From Microbacterium sp. RU1D (GTDB taxonomy: Bacteria; Actinomycetota; Actinomycetes; Actinomycetales; Microbacteriaceae): a stretch of 64,000 nt of DNA. Shown piece by piece: positions 8,367-16,012 of this stretch. A program made the translations under genes and the position numbers. The DNA is taken from positions 620,001 through 684,000 of the forward strand of contig NZ_FTPQ01000001.1 of NCBI RefSeq assembly GCF_900156435.1, written 5' to 3'. A model generated the notes under the pieces. It was not told the DNA's origin. It did not search any database and saw only the letters and a list, made by a program, of their open reading frames with translations. Position 1 is the stretch's first letter; the number at the start of each line of letters is the position of its first letter.

Positions 8367-8456
8367 GCCCGGGCGGCCGAGCCACCCCGGACGATCGGTC
8401 GGATGCCGCGGACGAACGGCCCGGCGCGAGCCGCGGCCCGGCGCGAGCATCGGAGC

Positions 8457-9656
8457 ATGACCACCACCGCTCCCGTCCCCACGCCCGTCGCCGGGCCGTC
8501 CACGATGCGCTACGGCGGGCTCGTCGTCGTGATGCTGCTGAGCTTTCTGCTCGTCACCGCGGAGTTCCTCCCCAACGGCGTGCTCACCGAGATGGCCGCC
8601 TCGCTCGGCGTCACCGCGGGCCAGGCCGGCCAGACCGTCACCGTCACCGCGCTCGCCGGGCTCCTCTTCGCCCCCACCGTCGGCCTGCTGCTTCCTCGGC
8701 TCGACCGCCGCACGCTGCTGATCGGCGCAGCCGCCTCGGCCACCGTCTCGAGCCTCGTCGTCGCGATCGCCCCGAGCCTCCCGGCGATCCTCGTCGCCCG
8801 GTTCCTCCTGGGGGCCGCGATCAGCGCGTTCTGGTCGATGTCGATAACGGTCGCCGCCCGCCTGTCGAGCCCCGACCGCATCGGTCGCGCGATGATGTTC
8901 GGCTCCGCCGGACTCTCCCTCGCCACGGTCGCGGGTGTGCCTATCGGCGTGGCGCTGAGCGAGGCGCTCGACTGGCGGCTGGCCTTCCTCCTCGTCGCCG
9001 TGGCGACCGCGGCCGTGGGCGTCGCCGTGCGCGTGACGCTGCCCCCGGTGCCGCCGGCCGCAGCGTCGAGCCTCGGCATCCTGTTCGGCACCCTGCGGCG
9101 GCCCGGTGTGGGCCTGGGTATGGCGGGTCACGTGCTCGTCGTGCTCGGACACTTCGTCGCCTACACCTACGTGCGTCTGTCGCTCGAGCGCATCCCCGAC
9201 GTCGACGCCGGCACGATCGTGCTGCTGCTCGCCCTCTTCGGGGTGGGTGGTTTCGTCGGCAACCTCGCGGTGGGCGTCGTCGTCGACCGCGCCTTCGGCC
9301 GCCTCGCCGTCGTCGGACCGCTCGCCATCGCGCTCGCGATCGCCGGCGTCATGCTGCTGCCCGGGGCCATCGCGGCCGTCGCGACGGCCGTGGCGGTGTG
9401 GGGCTTCTTCTTCTCGTCGTGGCTGATCATCGTCAACACCTGGGTCGGGCACCGCATGCCCGACCGTCTCGAGGCCGGTGGAAGCCTCGTCGTCACCGGC
9501 TTCCAGCTCGCCATCACGATCGCGGCGGGCGCGGGCGGCATCCTCGTCGACGCGACGAGCGTGCAGACCGTGGATGCCATCGGCATCGCGCTCCTCGTGA
9601 TCGGCGCTGTGCTGTTCGGGGTGTCGGTGCGCGAGCGGCGGTCCGTGCGGGGCTGA
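8457..9656 (+). CDS. MFS efflux transporter (sugar-efflux/drug-efflux type)
   Basis: 399 aa, about 12 membrane helices. The N-terminal helix with VTAEFLPNGVLTEMAASLGVT is characteristic of the AraJ/Cmx-type DHA1 efflux group, and LDRRTLLIGAAASATVSSLVVAIAP follows with the A-loop basic motif. Probably exports a drug or metabolite with proton antiport. An in-frame ATG at 8403 would add 18 residues; the 8457 start gives the usual short N-terminus. It is convergent with the AraC regulator, not divergent, so that regulator is not obviously its controller. Confidence 0.88.
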   Translation: MTTTAPVPTPVAGPSTMRYGGLVVVMLLSFLLVTAEFLPNGVLTEMAASLGVTAGQAGQTVTVTALAGLLFAPTVGLLLPRLDRRTLLIGAAASATVSSLVVAIAPSLPAILVARFLLGAAISAFWSMSITVAARLSSPDRIGRAMMFGSAGLSLATVAGVPIGVALSEALDWRLAFLLVAVATAAVGVAVRVTLPPVPPAAASSLGILFGTLRRPGVGLGMAGHVLVVLGHFVAYTYVRLSLERIPDVDAGTIVLLLALFGVGGFVGNLAVGVVVDRAFGRLAVVGPLAIALAIAGVMLLPGAIAAVATAVAVWGFFFSSWLIIVNTWVGHRMPDRLEAGGSLVVTGFQLAITIAAGAGGILVDATSVQTVDAIGIALLVIGAVLFGVSVRERRSVRG

Positions 9657-9685
9657 GCCGCGGTGACGCCGGGGTCGGCCCCGGG

Positions 9686-9751
9686 TTCGGGGCGCATTCT
9701 CGCGTTCGGGGCGTGAGCTTTCGCGCTCCGAACGCAGGATCGCGCCCCGAA
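9686..9751. terminator. 66-bp nested palindrome, probable two-way terminator
   Basis: Outer arms TTCGGGGCGC (9686-9695) and GCGCCCCGAA (9742-9751) match perfectly; inner arms GCGTTCGGGGCG (9702-9713) and CGCTCCGAACGC (9724-9735) match at 11 of 12. The 9-mer TTCGGGGCG recurs with a 19-bp step on each side. It sits between convergent genes and could end both, but the symmetry also resembles a mobile palindromic repeat. Confidence 0.65.
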
Positions 9752-9803
9752 TCGGCGCGGGACCGGGGGTGTGGAGCGGCGGCGGCGCGCTGCCGCGCCC
9801 GCG

Positions 9804-10691
9804 TCAGACGGTGACGCCGCGTCGACCCGCCCGCCACGCCGACGGCGCGACGCCGACGTGACGCCGGAACGCCCGTCGGAAGCCCTCGTCCGAGGCGTAG
9901 CCCAGGGCGCGGGAGGTCTCCGAGACGCCGGTCCCGGCATCCAGCAGCTCCTTCGCCCGCCGCATGCGCACCTCGGTCACGTACGACGCGGGCGAGGTGC
10001 CGAACACCTGCCGGAACCGCGCCGCGAACACCGACCGCGACATGGCTCCGAGGGCCGCGAGGTGGTCGATCGTCCACTCGCGACCGGGATCGTCGACGAC
10101 AGCCGACACCACCCGCGTGAGGAACGGGTCGTCGGTGCGGGGCGGCCAGGTCTGCTCCTGCGCGGTCGCGGCCCAGGCCCGCAGCGCCGACAGCAGAACG
10201 GTCGTGACCATGAGCTTGCAGATCGTCTCGTCACCGTCACGGCCGCTCGTCGCCCCCGCGGCCGGGATGCCGAGATGCGCGGCCAGGCCGGCGGCGGCGG
10301 GCTCGGCGCGGGAGAACTCGCTCACGAACACGACGGGCGGCAGGGCGCGGGTGTCGCTCGTGGGGGCGACCTCCAGGGGCACGACGGTCACCTCGGCGCC
10401 GGACTGTGAGGTCAGGGTGAGGCCGTGGCATCCGAGCGAGACGACGGCGTCTCCGGCGAGAAGCGTCCGTTCGCCGTCGAGCGTCGTCGCCGCACCCGAC
10501 GGAGCGTCGACCGTGCACGCCGACCGCTGCGACGCGCGGCCGGTGAGCTCGCCGCCGCGAAGGTAGACCAGCGCCGCGACGCCGCGGGCCAGCGGAAGTC
10601 GTTCTCCGGCCGCCAGGAGCTGCCGCCATGCCCGTCCGGGCGTCACGTCGATGCTCGACAGGGCGCGTTCGAGGGCATGCGGCGAGGTCAT
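9804..10691 (-). CDS. AraC-family transcriptional regulator
   Basis: 295 aa. N-terminal half has the cupin-like AraC_binding_2/Cupin_6 pattern (PLARGVAALVYLRGGEL, LLAGDAVVSLG) that would bind a small ligand; C-terminal about 100 residues hold two helix-turn-helices (WTIDHLAALGAMSRSVFAARFRQVFG and SRALGYASDEGFRRAFRRHVGVAPSAWR). This is the RCS-type AraC architecture. It may activate itself or the adjacent lipoprotein, whose start lies 95 bp away in divergent orientation. Ligand unknown. Confidence 0.92.
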   Translation of the reverse strand: MTSPHALERALSSIDVTPGRAWRQLLAAGERLPLARGVAALVYLRGGELTGRASQRSACTVDAPSGAATTLDGERTLLAGDAVVSLGCHGLTLTSQSGAEVTVVPLEVAPTSDTRALPPVVFVSEFSRAEPAAAGLAAHLGIPAAGATSGRDGDETICKLMVTTVLLSALRAWAATAQEQTWPPRTDDPFLTRVVSAVVDDPGREWTIDHLAALGAMSRSVFAARFRQVFGTSPASYVTEVRMRRAKELLDAGTGVSETSRALGYASDEGFRRAFRRHVGVAPSAWRAGRRGVTV

Positions 10692-10786
10692 GTCACTGGC
10701 GAACCGGTGTCACCGTGCGGCTATTCCGCAGCCCCTCCGACCTCACCCGACTGGCACCCGCGAGCCGCCTGCCGGAGGATGGAGGC

Positions 10787-11296
10787 ATGCGATCCCCCCG
10801 CCCGCTGCTCCTCGCCGCGCTCGCCGGCAGCGCCGTCGTGCTCTCCGCCTGCACCGGCCCGACGGCGTCCGAAACCGCCCCTTCCGCTTCCGCTTCCCCG
10901 GCCGCGGTCTCGCCGAGCGCCGCCCCCGCCGCCACCACCACCGCGTCTCCCGAACCCGGTCCCGTCGCGCGCTTCGAGTCCTGGTGGACGGCGGTGCGCG
11001 CGGCCGACACGGTCGCGGCCTGCGGCGCCCTCACCGAGCCGCTGCAGCAGCGCATGATCCAGGAGTACAACGCCGCGACCGGCGCCGGAATCGCTGACTG
11101 CGCGACGTTGATCGCACAGACCTCGGCACTGTATGCCGCGACCGGCATGTCGGCCGACGTCGACGTCGAACTCGCCTCGGAGACCGCGACGGAGGTGGTG
11201 CTCAACGTCACCTACGCCGGCGGCGACTGCGGCACGGTGCACCTCGACCGCACGAGCGGGTCGTGGATGCTGACCGATCTCAGCCGGGAGTGCTAG
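10787..11296 (+). CDS. Secreted lipoprotein of unknown function
   Basis: 169 aa. Signal peptide with lipobox LSAC (Cys about residue 23), then a Ser/Ala/Pro linker (about 24-60) and a small folded domain beginning FESWWTAVRAADTVAACGALTEPLQQRM, containing two or three further Cys likely to form disulfides. Resembles the small NTF2-like lipoproteins common in actinobacteria, but I cannot assign a family. A good ribosome site GGAGGATGGAGG precedes the ATG. Confidence 0.85.
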   Translation: MRSPRPLLLAALAGSAVVLSACTGPTASETAPSASASPAAVSPSAAPAATTTASPEPGPVARFESWWTAVRAADTVAACGALTEPLQQRMIQEYNAATGAGIADCATLIAQTSALYAATGMSADVDVELASETATEVVLNVTYAGGDCGTVHLDRTSGSWMLTDLSREC

Positions 11297-11305
11297 GGCT
11301 GACCC

Positions 11306-11671
11306 TCAGTTCAGCAGCTCGCTGAAGAAGCCGATCGAGATCGACAGCAGACCCGCGGCCACCCCGGCGATGAAGCCCGCAGCGGCGAGCTCCCGCGCCA
11401 TGCGGGCATTCAGGCTCAGGATGCCGCACACGAACGACACGGCGGCGAGCACCCACATGCCGATCTGGATCCACGGCAGCTGATCGATCTCCGCGATCGT
11501 CCGCGCGGTCGCGATGAAGAGGTACCAGGCGACGACGATCACTCCCGTGACGATCGCGATGATCGACACGGCGCGAAGGTCGCCCTTCGGGGTCGGGGGA
11601 GCGGGCGGTTCGTCGCGCGGCGGGACGTCGCTCGCCGGTTCGAGCGAATCGGGGAGATCCTCGTCTGCCAT
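11306..11671 (-). CDS. Small three-helix membrane protein
   Basis: 121 aa. Acidic, Pro-rich cytoplasmic N-terminus (MADEDLPDSLEPASDVPP) followed by three hydrophobic segments at about residues 37-55, 67-87 and 95-117. I do not recognise a family. Convergent with the lipoprotein gene. Start ATG at 11671 chosen because upstream in-frame sequence is Arg-rich shadow. Confidence 0.7.
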   Translation of the reverse strand: MADEDLPDSLEPASDVPPRDEPPAPPTPKGDLRAVSIIAIVTGVIVVAWYLFIATARTIAEIDQLPWIQIGMWVLAAVSFVCGILSLNARMARELAAAGFIAGVAAGLLSISIGFFSELLN

Positions 11672-11887
11672 GCGTCGATCCTCCCAGGTCATGGCGCGGA
11701 TCGGCGATGTCTTGTCAGCCGCGGCATCCCGTTTGACGCGCCCCGCCGTAAGAAGCGCCCTGGCACGTGGATCTCGCAGCTCGACCGCGCCCTCGGATTC
11801 CCCGCGGCGGGTCCTGCGAGATCGCCGCCGTTCTGCGAGCACAGCGCACCTCGCCATCCCGCCCGCCCGTGCCGCCCCGCCGTGACC

Positions 11888-11893
11888 TAGGCT
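11888..11893 (+). promoter_or_regulatory. -10 box of a leaderless promoter (DUF429 gene)
   Basis: TAGGCT followed by seven bases and the ATG at 11901. The spacing leaves no room for a ribosome site and fits a leaderless transcript. Confidence 0.65.
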
Positions 11894-11900
11894 CCTCCCG

Positions 11901-12650
11901 ATGAGAACCGTCGGAGTCGACCTCGCCGCGGGAGCGCCCGGTACCGCGCTCGCGGAGATCATCTGGTCCGGCGGCGCCGCCCGACTCGAGCGCCTCGAGA
12001 TCGGGATGACGGATGCCGACATCGTGGCATCCGTCACTTCCGGCGAGGCATGGCTCGGCGTGGACTGCCCCCTCGGCTGGCCCGACGCGTTCGTCGACTT
12101 CGTCGGCGCGCATCACGCCGCCACCGACCCGCTGCTCGGGCCGGTCGAGGGCCACGCCGACTGGCGTCGCCCGCTCGTCTATCGCCACACCGATCACGTC
12201 GTGCGCGAGCGGATCGGGCGCTGGCCCCTGAGCGTCTCGACGGATCGGCTCGGCGTCACGGCCCTGCGCGGCGCGGGGCTGCTGCGGCGTCTCGCCGCGG
12301 CGGACTTCCCCGTCGATCGCGCGGCCGAGGGGCGCCTGTTCGAGGTCTACCCCGGCGGGTCGTTGCGCGTATGGGGCTTCGACACGACGGGATACCGGGT
12401 CGATGCCGCCCGCCGGGCCATCCTGCTCGACGCGTTGCGCGAGCGGGCACCCTGGTTCGACCTCGGCGGCTTCGCCGCGTCGGCGATCCGCAAGGCCGAC
12501 GCCTTCGACGCGGTCATCGCCGCGCTGGCCACGCGCGCGGGAGCGCTGGGTCTCTTCCCGGCCCCGGCCCCCGACATGCTCGCCGTCGCGCGGCGCGAGG
12601 GGTGGGTCGTGCTGCCGGAGGGACCGCTGGAGGCGTTGATCGCGCGCTGA
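11901..12650 (+). CDS. DUF429 domain protein
   Basis: 249 aa beginning MRTVGVDLAAG, with GVDCPLGWPDAFVDFV (about 51-66), VYRHTDHVVRERIGRWPLSVSTDRLG and FEVYPGGSLRVWG, then FDAVIAALATRAGALG. The spaced Asp motifs (VGVDLA, GVDCPLG, ADAFDAVIAAL) are those of the DUF429 family, predicted to have an RNase H-like fold. No enzyme activity is established for the family. Expressed alone from a leaderless promoter and followed by a hairpin directly after its stop codon. Confidence 0.85.
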   Translation: MRTVGVDLAAGAPGTALAEIIWSGGAARLERLEIGMTDADIVASVTSGEAWLGVDCPLGWPDAFVDFVGAHHAATDPLLGPVEGHADWRRPLVYRHTDHVVRERIGRWPLSVSTDRLGVTALRGAGLLRRLAAADFPVDRAAEGRLFEVYPGGSLRVWGFDTTGYRVDAARRAILLDALRERAPWFDLGGFAASAIRKADAFDAVIAALATRAGALGLFPAPAPDMLAVARREGWVVLPEGPLEALIAR

Positions 12651-12671
12651 GGAGAGGCTCGGCGCCTCTCC
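12651..12671 (+). terminator. Hairpin after the DUF429 gene
   Basis: GGAGAGG (12651-12657) and CCTCTCC (12665-12671) form a perfect 7-bp stem with a 7-base loop immediately after the stop codon. No U-tract, as is usual in such GC-rich genomes. Confidence 0.55.
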
Positions 12672-12723
12672 GCTGGGTTCCTGCGCCGTCTGATTCAGCT
12701 CGCCCGCACGCGACGCCGGCGGA

Positions 12724-13125
12724 TCACTCCCCGGACAGGCTCGCGATCAGCCCCTCGACCCGCCCCTTGATCTCGTCGCGGATGCGACGTACGGCGTCGA
12801 GGTCCTGACCTGCCGGGTCGTCGAGATCCCAGTCCTCGTAGCGCTTGCCCGGGAAGATCGGGCACGCATCGCCGCACCCCATCGTGATGACGGCGTCAGA
12901 GGTCTTGACCGCGTCGACGGTGAGGACCTTCGGCTGGTTCGCCGAGATGTCGATGCCCTCCTCGGCCATCGCGGCGATGGCCATCGGGTTGATCGAGTCC
13001 TTGGGCGCGGATCCGGCGGACAGCACGTCGATGCGGTCGCCGGCCAACTGCTGCAGATAGCCGGCGGCCATCTGCGAGCGGCCGGCGTTGTGGACGCAGA
13101 CGAAGAGCACGGTGGGGCGGGTCAT
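12724..13125 (-). CDS. arsC: Arsenate reductase ArsC (low-molecular-weight phosphatase fold)
   Basis: 133 aa. Reduces arsenate to arsenite. The P-loop C-x5-R is VCVHNAGRSQM (Cys10, Arg16); a second redox pair is MGCGDACPIFPGKR and the DP acid loop is WDLDDPAGQ. This sequence style matches corynebacterial ArsC proteins, some of which use mycothiol/mycoredoxin; the CxxxC could also fit a thioredoxin-type relay. Last gene of the minus-strand arsenic operon, 56 bp after the GNAT gene. No arsenite pump is nearby to export the product. Confidence 0.93.
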   Translation of the reverse strand: MTRPTVLFVCVHNAGRSQMAAGYLQQLAGDRIDVLSAGSAPKDSINPMAIAAMAEEGIDISANQPKVLTVDAVKTSDAVITMGCGDACPIFPGKRYEDWDLDDPAGQDLDAVRRIRDEIKGRVEGLIASLSGE

Positions 13126-13181
13126 GATCTGGTTATCTTTCTCCGTCGAGGTGAACGGCTGGTGACGTGCGGGGTGAGGGG

Positions 13182-13694
13182 TCACGCGCGACCGTTCATC
13201 GCGCTCCGGCGTTCGATGAGGACGGTGTCGCGCCACTGCCCGGCCCACGGGCCGATCGACGACCGCGCGATGCGCTCGCGTCGACCGACCTCGCGGAAGC
13301 CGAGGCTCTCGTGCAGTCGGAGGGATGCCGCGTTCTCGGGGAAGATGCTCGACTGGATCGTCCACACCCCGTTCATCTCGGCCGCGGCGATGAACGCGCG
13401 CAGCAGGGCGGCGCCGATCCCGCGACCCTGCGCGCGCGGAGCCACGTACACCGAGTGCTCGACGACACCCCGATACGCGGCACGGGCCGATACCGGCGAC
13501 GCCGCCACCCAGCCGACGACCACGCGGGTGTCATCGACCGCGACCAGACGTCCGAACCGGGCCTTCGCCTGGTCGAACGCGTCCCAGGTCGGTGTCTCGG
13601 TCTCGAAGGTCGCGTTACCGCCCTCGATGCCCTCGCGGTAGATGTCCTCCACCGCCGCCCAGTCCGTGCGTTCCAACGCGCGCACGAGCGTCAT
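13182..13694 (-). CDS. GNAT acetyltransferase, ArsN1/phosphinothricin-acetyltransferase type
   Basis: 170 aa. VRALERTDWAAVEDIYREGIEGGNATFETETPTWDAF at the N-terminus and SVYVAPRAQGRGIGAALLRAFIAAAEMNGVWTIQSSIFPEN with the acetyl-CoA loop R/Q-x-x-G-x-G/A (QGRGIG) match the PAT/ArsN1 group, which acetylates phosphinothricin or arsinothricin. Its place in an ars operon favours an organoarsenical substrate, but this is inference. ATG at 13694 is one base after the flavoprotein stop, so they are coupled; the longer in-frame start overlaps that gene. Confidence 0.88.
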   Translation of the reverse strand: MTLVRALERTDWAAVEDIYREGIEGGNATFETETPTWDAFDQAKARFGRLVAVDDTRVVVGWVAASPVSARAAYRGVVEHSVYVAPRAQGRGIGAALLRAFIAAAEMNGVWTIQSSIFPENAASLRLHESLGFREVGRRERIARSSIGPWAGQWRDTVLIERRSAMNGRA

Positions 13695-13695
13695 G

Positions 13696-14973
13696 TCAGC
13701 AGCACCCGCCGGCATCCGTCGAGCACACGCCGGTCGCCGGCAGCGTCAGCTCGACGCGGGATGCCGAGGCCAGATCGCCCGCGAGCCACGCCACGATCGA
13801 GCGCACCTGCTCGTAGCCCGTCGCGAGGAGGAACGTGGGCGCCCTGCCGTACGACTTCATCCCGACGAGGAAGAAGCCGTGCTCGGGGTGCGTCAGCTCG
13901 CGGAAGCCGTGCGGTTCGACCGTGCCGCACGAGTGCACGTTGGGGTCGATGAGCGGCGCGAGCAGCCGCGGCGCCTCGACGACGGCATCCAGGTCGGTGC
14001 GGATCTCGCGCAGCGGCGCGAGGTCGGGGCGGAACCCCGTCGCATTGACGACGACATCGGCTGTGATTTCGGCGGGCTCGCCGCGACGCGTTCCGGACAG
14101 ACGGATGCCGTCCTCCCGCGCGGTGACATGCCCGATCTCGAACGAGTCGATCTTCTCGACGGCGCCAGTCTCGACGTAACGGTCGACGCGTGCGCCGAGC
14201 TGCGCGCGACCGACGAGCTCGTCGTCGACCGACGACGACACGCGCACGGCGCTGGAGTTTCGGATGAGCCACGTGATGCGGGTGCCGGGGGCGTCGCGCT
14301 GGAGGCGGACGAGCGAGATGAGGGTGTTCGCGGCGGAGTGACCGGCGCCGACGACGATCGTGTGCTTTCCGGCGAAGCGCTCGCGCTCATGGCCGAGAAC
14401 GTCGGGCAGGGCGTGCGAGATGCGCGCGTCATGGATGGTGGGCAGGCCCGTCGACAGGAGGGAGTTGGGCGAGTCGTACGTGCCCGAGGCATCGAGCACC
14501 GCGCGGGCGAGGAATTCTCCGTCGGCGGTGCGGACGAGGAACGGCGTGGTCTCGCGGTCGAGCGAGCGCGTGCGGTCCATGCCCTGACGGGCGACTCCGA
14601 TCACGCGGGCGCCGTAACGCACGTGGGCGGAGATCTCGGGCAGCTCGGCGAGCGGGCGCAGGTAGTCGTCGACGAGCTCACGGCCCGACGGGGCTCGCCC
14701 TTCGCCCGGCATGGTCCAGCCCGTCGCCTCGAGCAGACGTCGGGCGACGGGGTCGACGACCTCGCGCCAGGCCGAGAAGAGGCGGGTGTGGCCCCACTGC
14801 TGCACCGCTGCGGCGGGTCCGGATGCCGCCTCCAGGACCGTGAAGGGGATTCCTCGGTCGGCGAGGTGGGCGGCGGCGGCCAGACCGACGGGTCCCGCGC
14901 CGATGACGACGACGGGGAGGGTGGTGAGCCGGTCGGTCACGCGAGGTCGCGGGGTGAGGGTGAGCGTCGACAT
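13696..14973 (-). CDS. Flavin-dependent oxidoreductase of the arsenic operon (ArsO-like)
   Basis: 425 aa. N-terminal FAD Rossmann motif VVVIGAGPVGLAAAAHLADRG (about 20-40), a second nucleotide site TIVVGAGHSAANTLISLV (about 205-222) and the FMO/TrxR-like VVNATGFRPDLAPL. Resembles the flavoprotein monooxygenase/thioredoxin-reductase-like enzymes found in ars operons (ArsO); the reaction is not known. Unusual: the protein ends CSTDAGGCC, a three-Cys tail that could bind As(III) or take part in thiol redox. First gene of the operon, divergent from arsR across an operator-bearing 84-bp gap. Confidence 0.85.
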   Translation of the reverse strand: MSTLTLTPRPRVTDRLTTLPVVVIGAGPVGLAAAAHLADRGIPFTVLEAASGPAAAVQQWGHTRLFSAWREVVDPVARRLLEATGWTMPGEGRAPSGRELVDDYLRPLAELPEISAHVRYGARVIGVARQGMDRTRSLDRETTPFLVRTADGEFLARAVLDASGTYDSPNSLLSTGLPTIHDARISHALPDVLGHERERFAGKHTIVVGAGHSAANTLISLVRLQRDAPGTRITWLIRNSSAVRVSSSVDDELVGRAQLGARVDRYVETGAVEKIDSFEIGHVTAREDGIRLSGTRRGEPAEITADVVVNATGFRPDLAPLREIRTDLDAVVEAPRLLAPLIDPNVHSCGTVEPHGFRELTHPEHGFFLVGMKSYGRAPTFLLATGYEQVRSIVAWLAGDLASASRVELTLPATGVCSTDAGGCC

Positions 14974-15023
14974 GGGACTCCTCCTGCATCGATGGTTGTC
15001 GATGCCTCATGGTGCCCGCATCT

Positions 15024-15055
15024 ATCGACGGATGTCAATATCGAGTATCGTCGAT
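15024..15055. promoter_or_regulatory. ArsR operator and leaderless arsR promoter
   Basis: Perfect inverted arms ATCGACG (15024-15030) and CGTCGAT (15049-15055) flank an AT-rich centre. The plus-strand -10 box TATCGT (15046-15051) overlaps the right arm, six bases before the arsR ATG, giving a leaderless message and autorepression. The operator also controls the divergent flavoprotein operon by position. Confidence 0.65.
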
Positions 15056-15057
15056 GC

Positions 15058-15423
15058 ATGACCTCGCTGCCGCTTCTGGAGCCCGCCGCCTGCTGCGTAC
15101 CCGCGGGTGGCGTTCCGATGTCGGTCGCGGACGCCGACGATCTCGCCCGACGCGTGAAGGCGCTCAGCGATCCGACGCGGCTCCGCCTGCTGTCGATCGT
15201 GGCGACCGCCGCCGAGCAGGAAGCGTGCGTGTGCGACCTCACCGAGCCGGTCGGCCTCTCGCAGCCCACCGTCTCGCACCATCTCAAGGTGCTGACCGAG
15301 GCGGGTTTCCTCACGCGCTCGAAGCGCGGAACGTGGGCGTACTACCGACTCGTGCCCGGCGCTCTCGACGCTGTCGCCGGCATGCTGTCGGCGCAGTTCG
15401 CAGCCGGCACCCTGTCGCGCTGA
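15058..15423 (+). CDS. arsR: Arsenite-responsive repressor ArsR
   Basis: 121-aa ArsR/SmtB winged helix: LARRVKALSDPTRLRLLSIVA, CVCDLTEPVGLSQPTVSHHLKVLTEAGFLTRSKRGTWAYYRL. Metal-sensing thiols are an N-terminal pair Cys12-Cys13 (EPAACCVPAGG) with Cys57/Cys59 before the recognition helix. This is the arrangement of Corynebacterium glutamicum ArsR (two adjacent N-terminal Cys plus one in the DNA-binding region), not the E. coli alpha-3 CxC site. Releases the divergent operator on binding As(III) or Sb(III). Confidence 0.94.
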   Translation: MTSLPLLEPAACCVPAGGVPMSVADADDLARRVKALSDPTRLRLLSIVATAAEQEACVCDLTEPVGLSQPTVSHHLKVLTEAGFLTRSKRGTWAYYRLVPGALDAVAGMLSAQFAAGTLSR

Positions 15424-15459
15424 CGCGACGTCCTCATCGACCGCGCCCGGCGGGATCGG

Positions 15460-15477
15460 CGGAGCCGCTTGGCTCCG
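15460..15477 (+). terminator. Hairpin after arsR
   Basis: CGGAGCC (15460-15466) and GGCTCCG (15471-15477) form a perfect 7-bp stem with a 4-base loop 37 bases after the arsR stop. Confidence 0.55.
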
Positions 15478-15529
15478 GGCGGGCCCCTTCGAGTCGGTCT
15501 TGCGATCGAAGAGGGCGTCCGCTATTTTA

Positions 15530-15543
15530 CAACCAAATGGTTG
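15530..15543. promoter_or_regulatory. Operator spanning the start codon of the second ArsR-type repressor
   Basis: CAACCA-AA-TGGTTG is a perfect inverted repeat whose right arm includes the ATG (15537). An AT-rich -10 box TATTTT lies at 15523-15528. The only AT-rich island in the neighbourhood; strongly suggests autoregulation. Confidence 0.7.
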
Positions 15544-15992
15544 AACAACAAAGCGACGCCGACATCGACCGGGTGTTCCACGCCCTCGCCGATGCCACGC
15601 GACGCGACATCGTGCGGCGCACCCTGATCGCCGAGCAGTCGGTGACCCAGCTCGCGGCGGCCTATGCGATGTCGTTCGCGGCGGTGTCGAAGCACATAGC
15701 CGTGCTCGCCGAAGCGCGGCTCATCACCAAACGCGCGGAGGGGAGGGTGCGACTCGTGCGTGCCGACCCGACCGCGATCGCCCGGGCGCAGCAGCTGCTC
15801 CGCTCGTACGAAGACCTCTGGCGCGGGCGCGTCGACCGTCTCGACGCGCTGCTGGCCGAAGAACCGGATGCCGCGGCATCCACCGCCCCCTCTTCCTCGG
15901 CCGCGATGCCGGGAGCGGGCGCCCCGGCCGCACGTCGCGGGACGCCGGCGCCCACGGCATCCACCCCGCCGACCGAGAACCCCACGACCTGA
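15537..15992 (+). CDS. ArsR-family repressor paired with an SRPBCC protein
   Basis: 151 aa. Winged-helix core (VFHALADATRRDIVRRTLIAEQSVTQLAAAYAMSFAAVSKHIAVLAEARLI, residues about 11-62) without sensor Cys residues, then a disordered Ala/Pro/Ser/Thr tail (about 105-151). This class of metal-independent ArsR protein is usually co-transcribed with an AHSA1/SRPBCC protein, as here (20-bp gap, good ribosome site for the next gene). Likely binds the CAACCA palindrome at its own start. Inducer unknown. Confidence 0.9.
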   Translation: MVEQQSDADIDRVFHALADATRRDIVRRTLIAEQSVTQLAAAYAMSFAAVSKHIAVLAEARLITKRAEGRVRLVRADPTAIARAQQLLRSYEDLWRGRVDRLDALLAEEPDAAASTAPSSSAAMPGAGAPAARRGTPAPTASTPPTENPTT

Positions 15993-16012
15993 AACCGACG
16001 AAGGAGTCCGTC

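Noticed and set aside
6119..9814. 1231-codon plus-strand open frame across the citrate synthase and MFS genes
   Set aside because: Low-complexity Arg/Gly/Asp composition and full overlap with three genes that carry clear family motifs.
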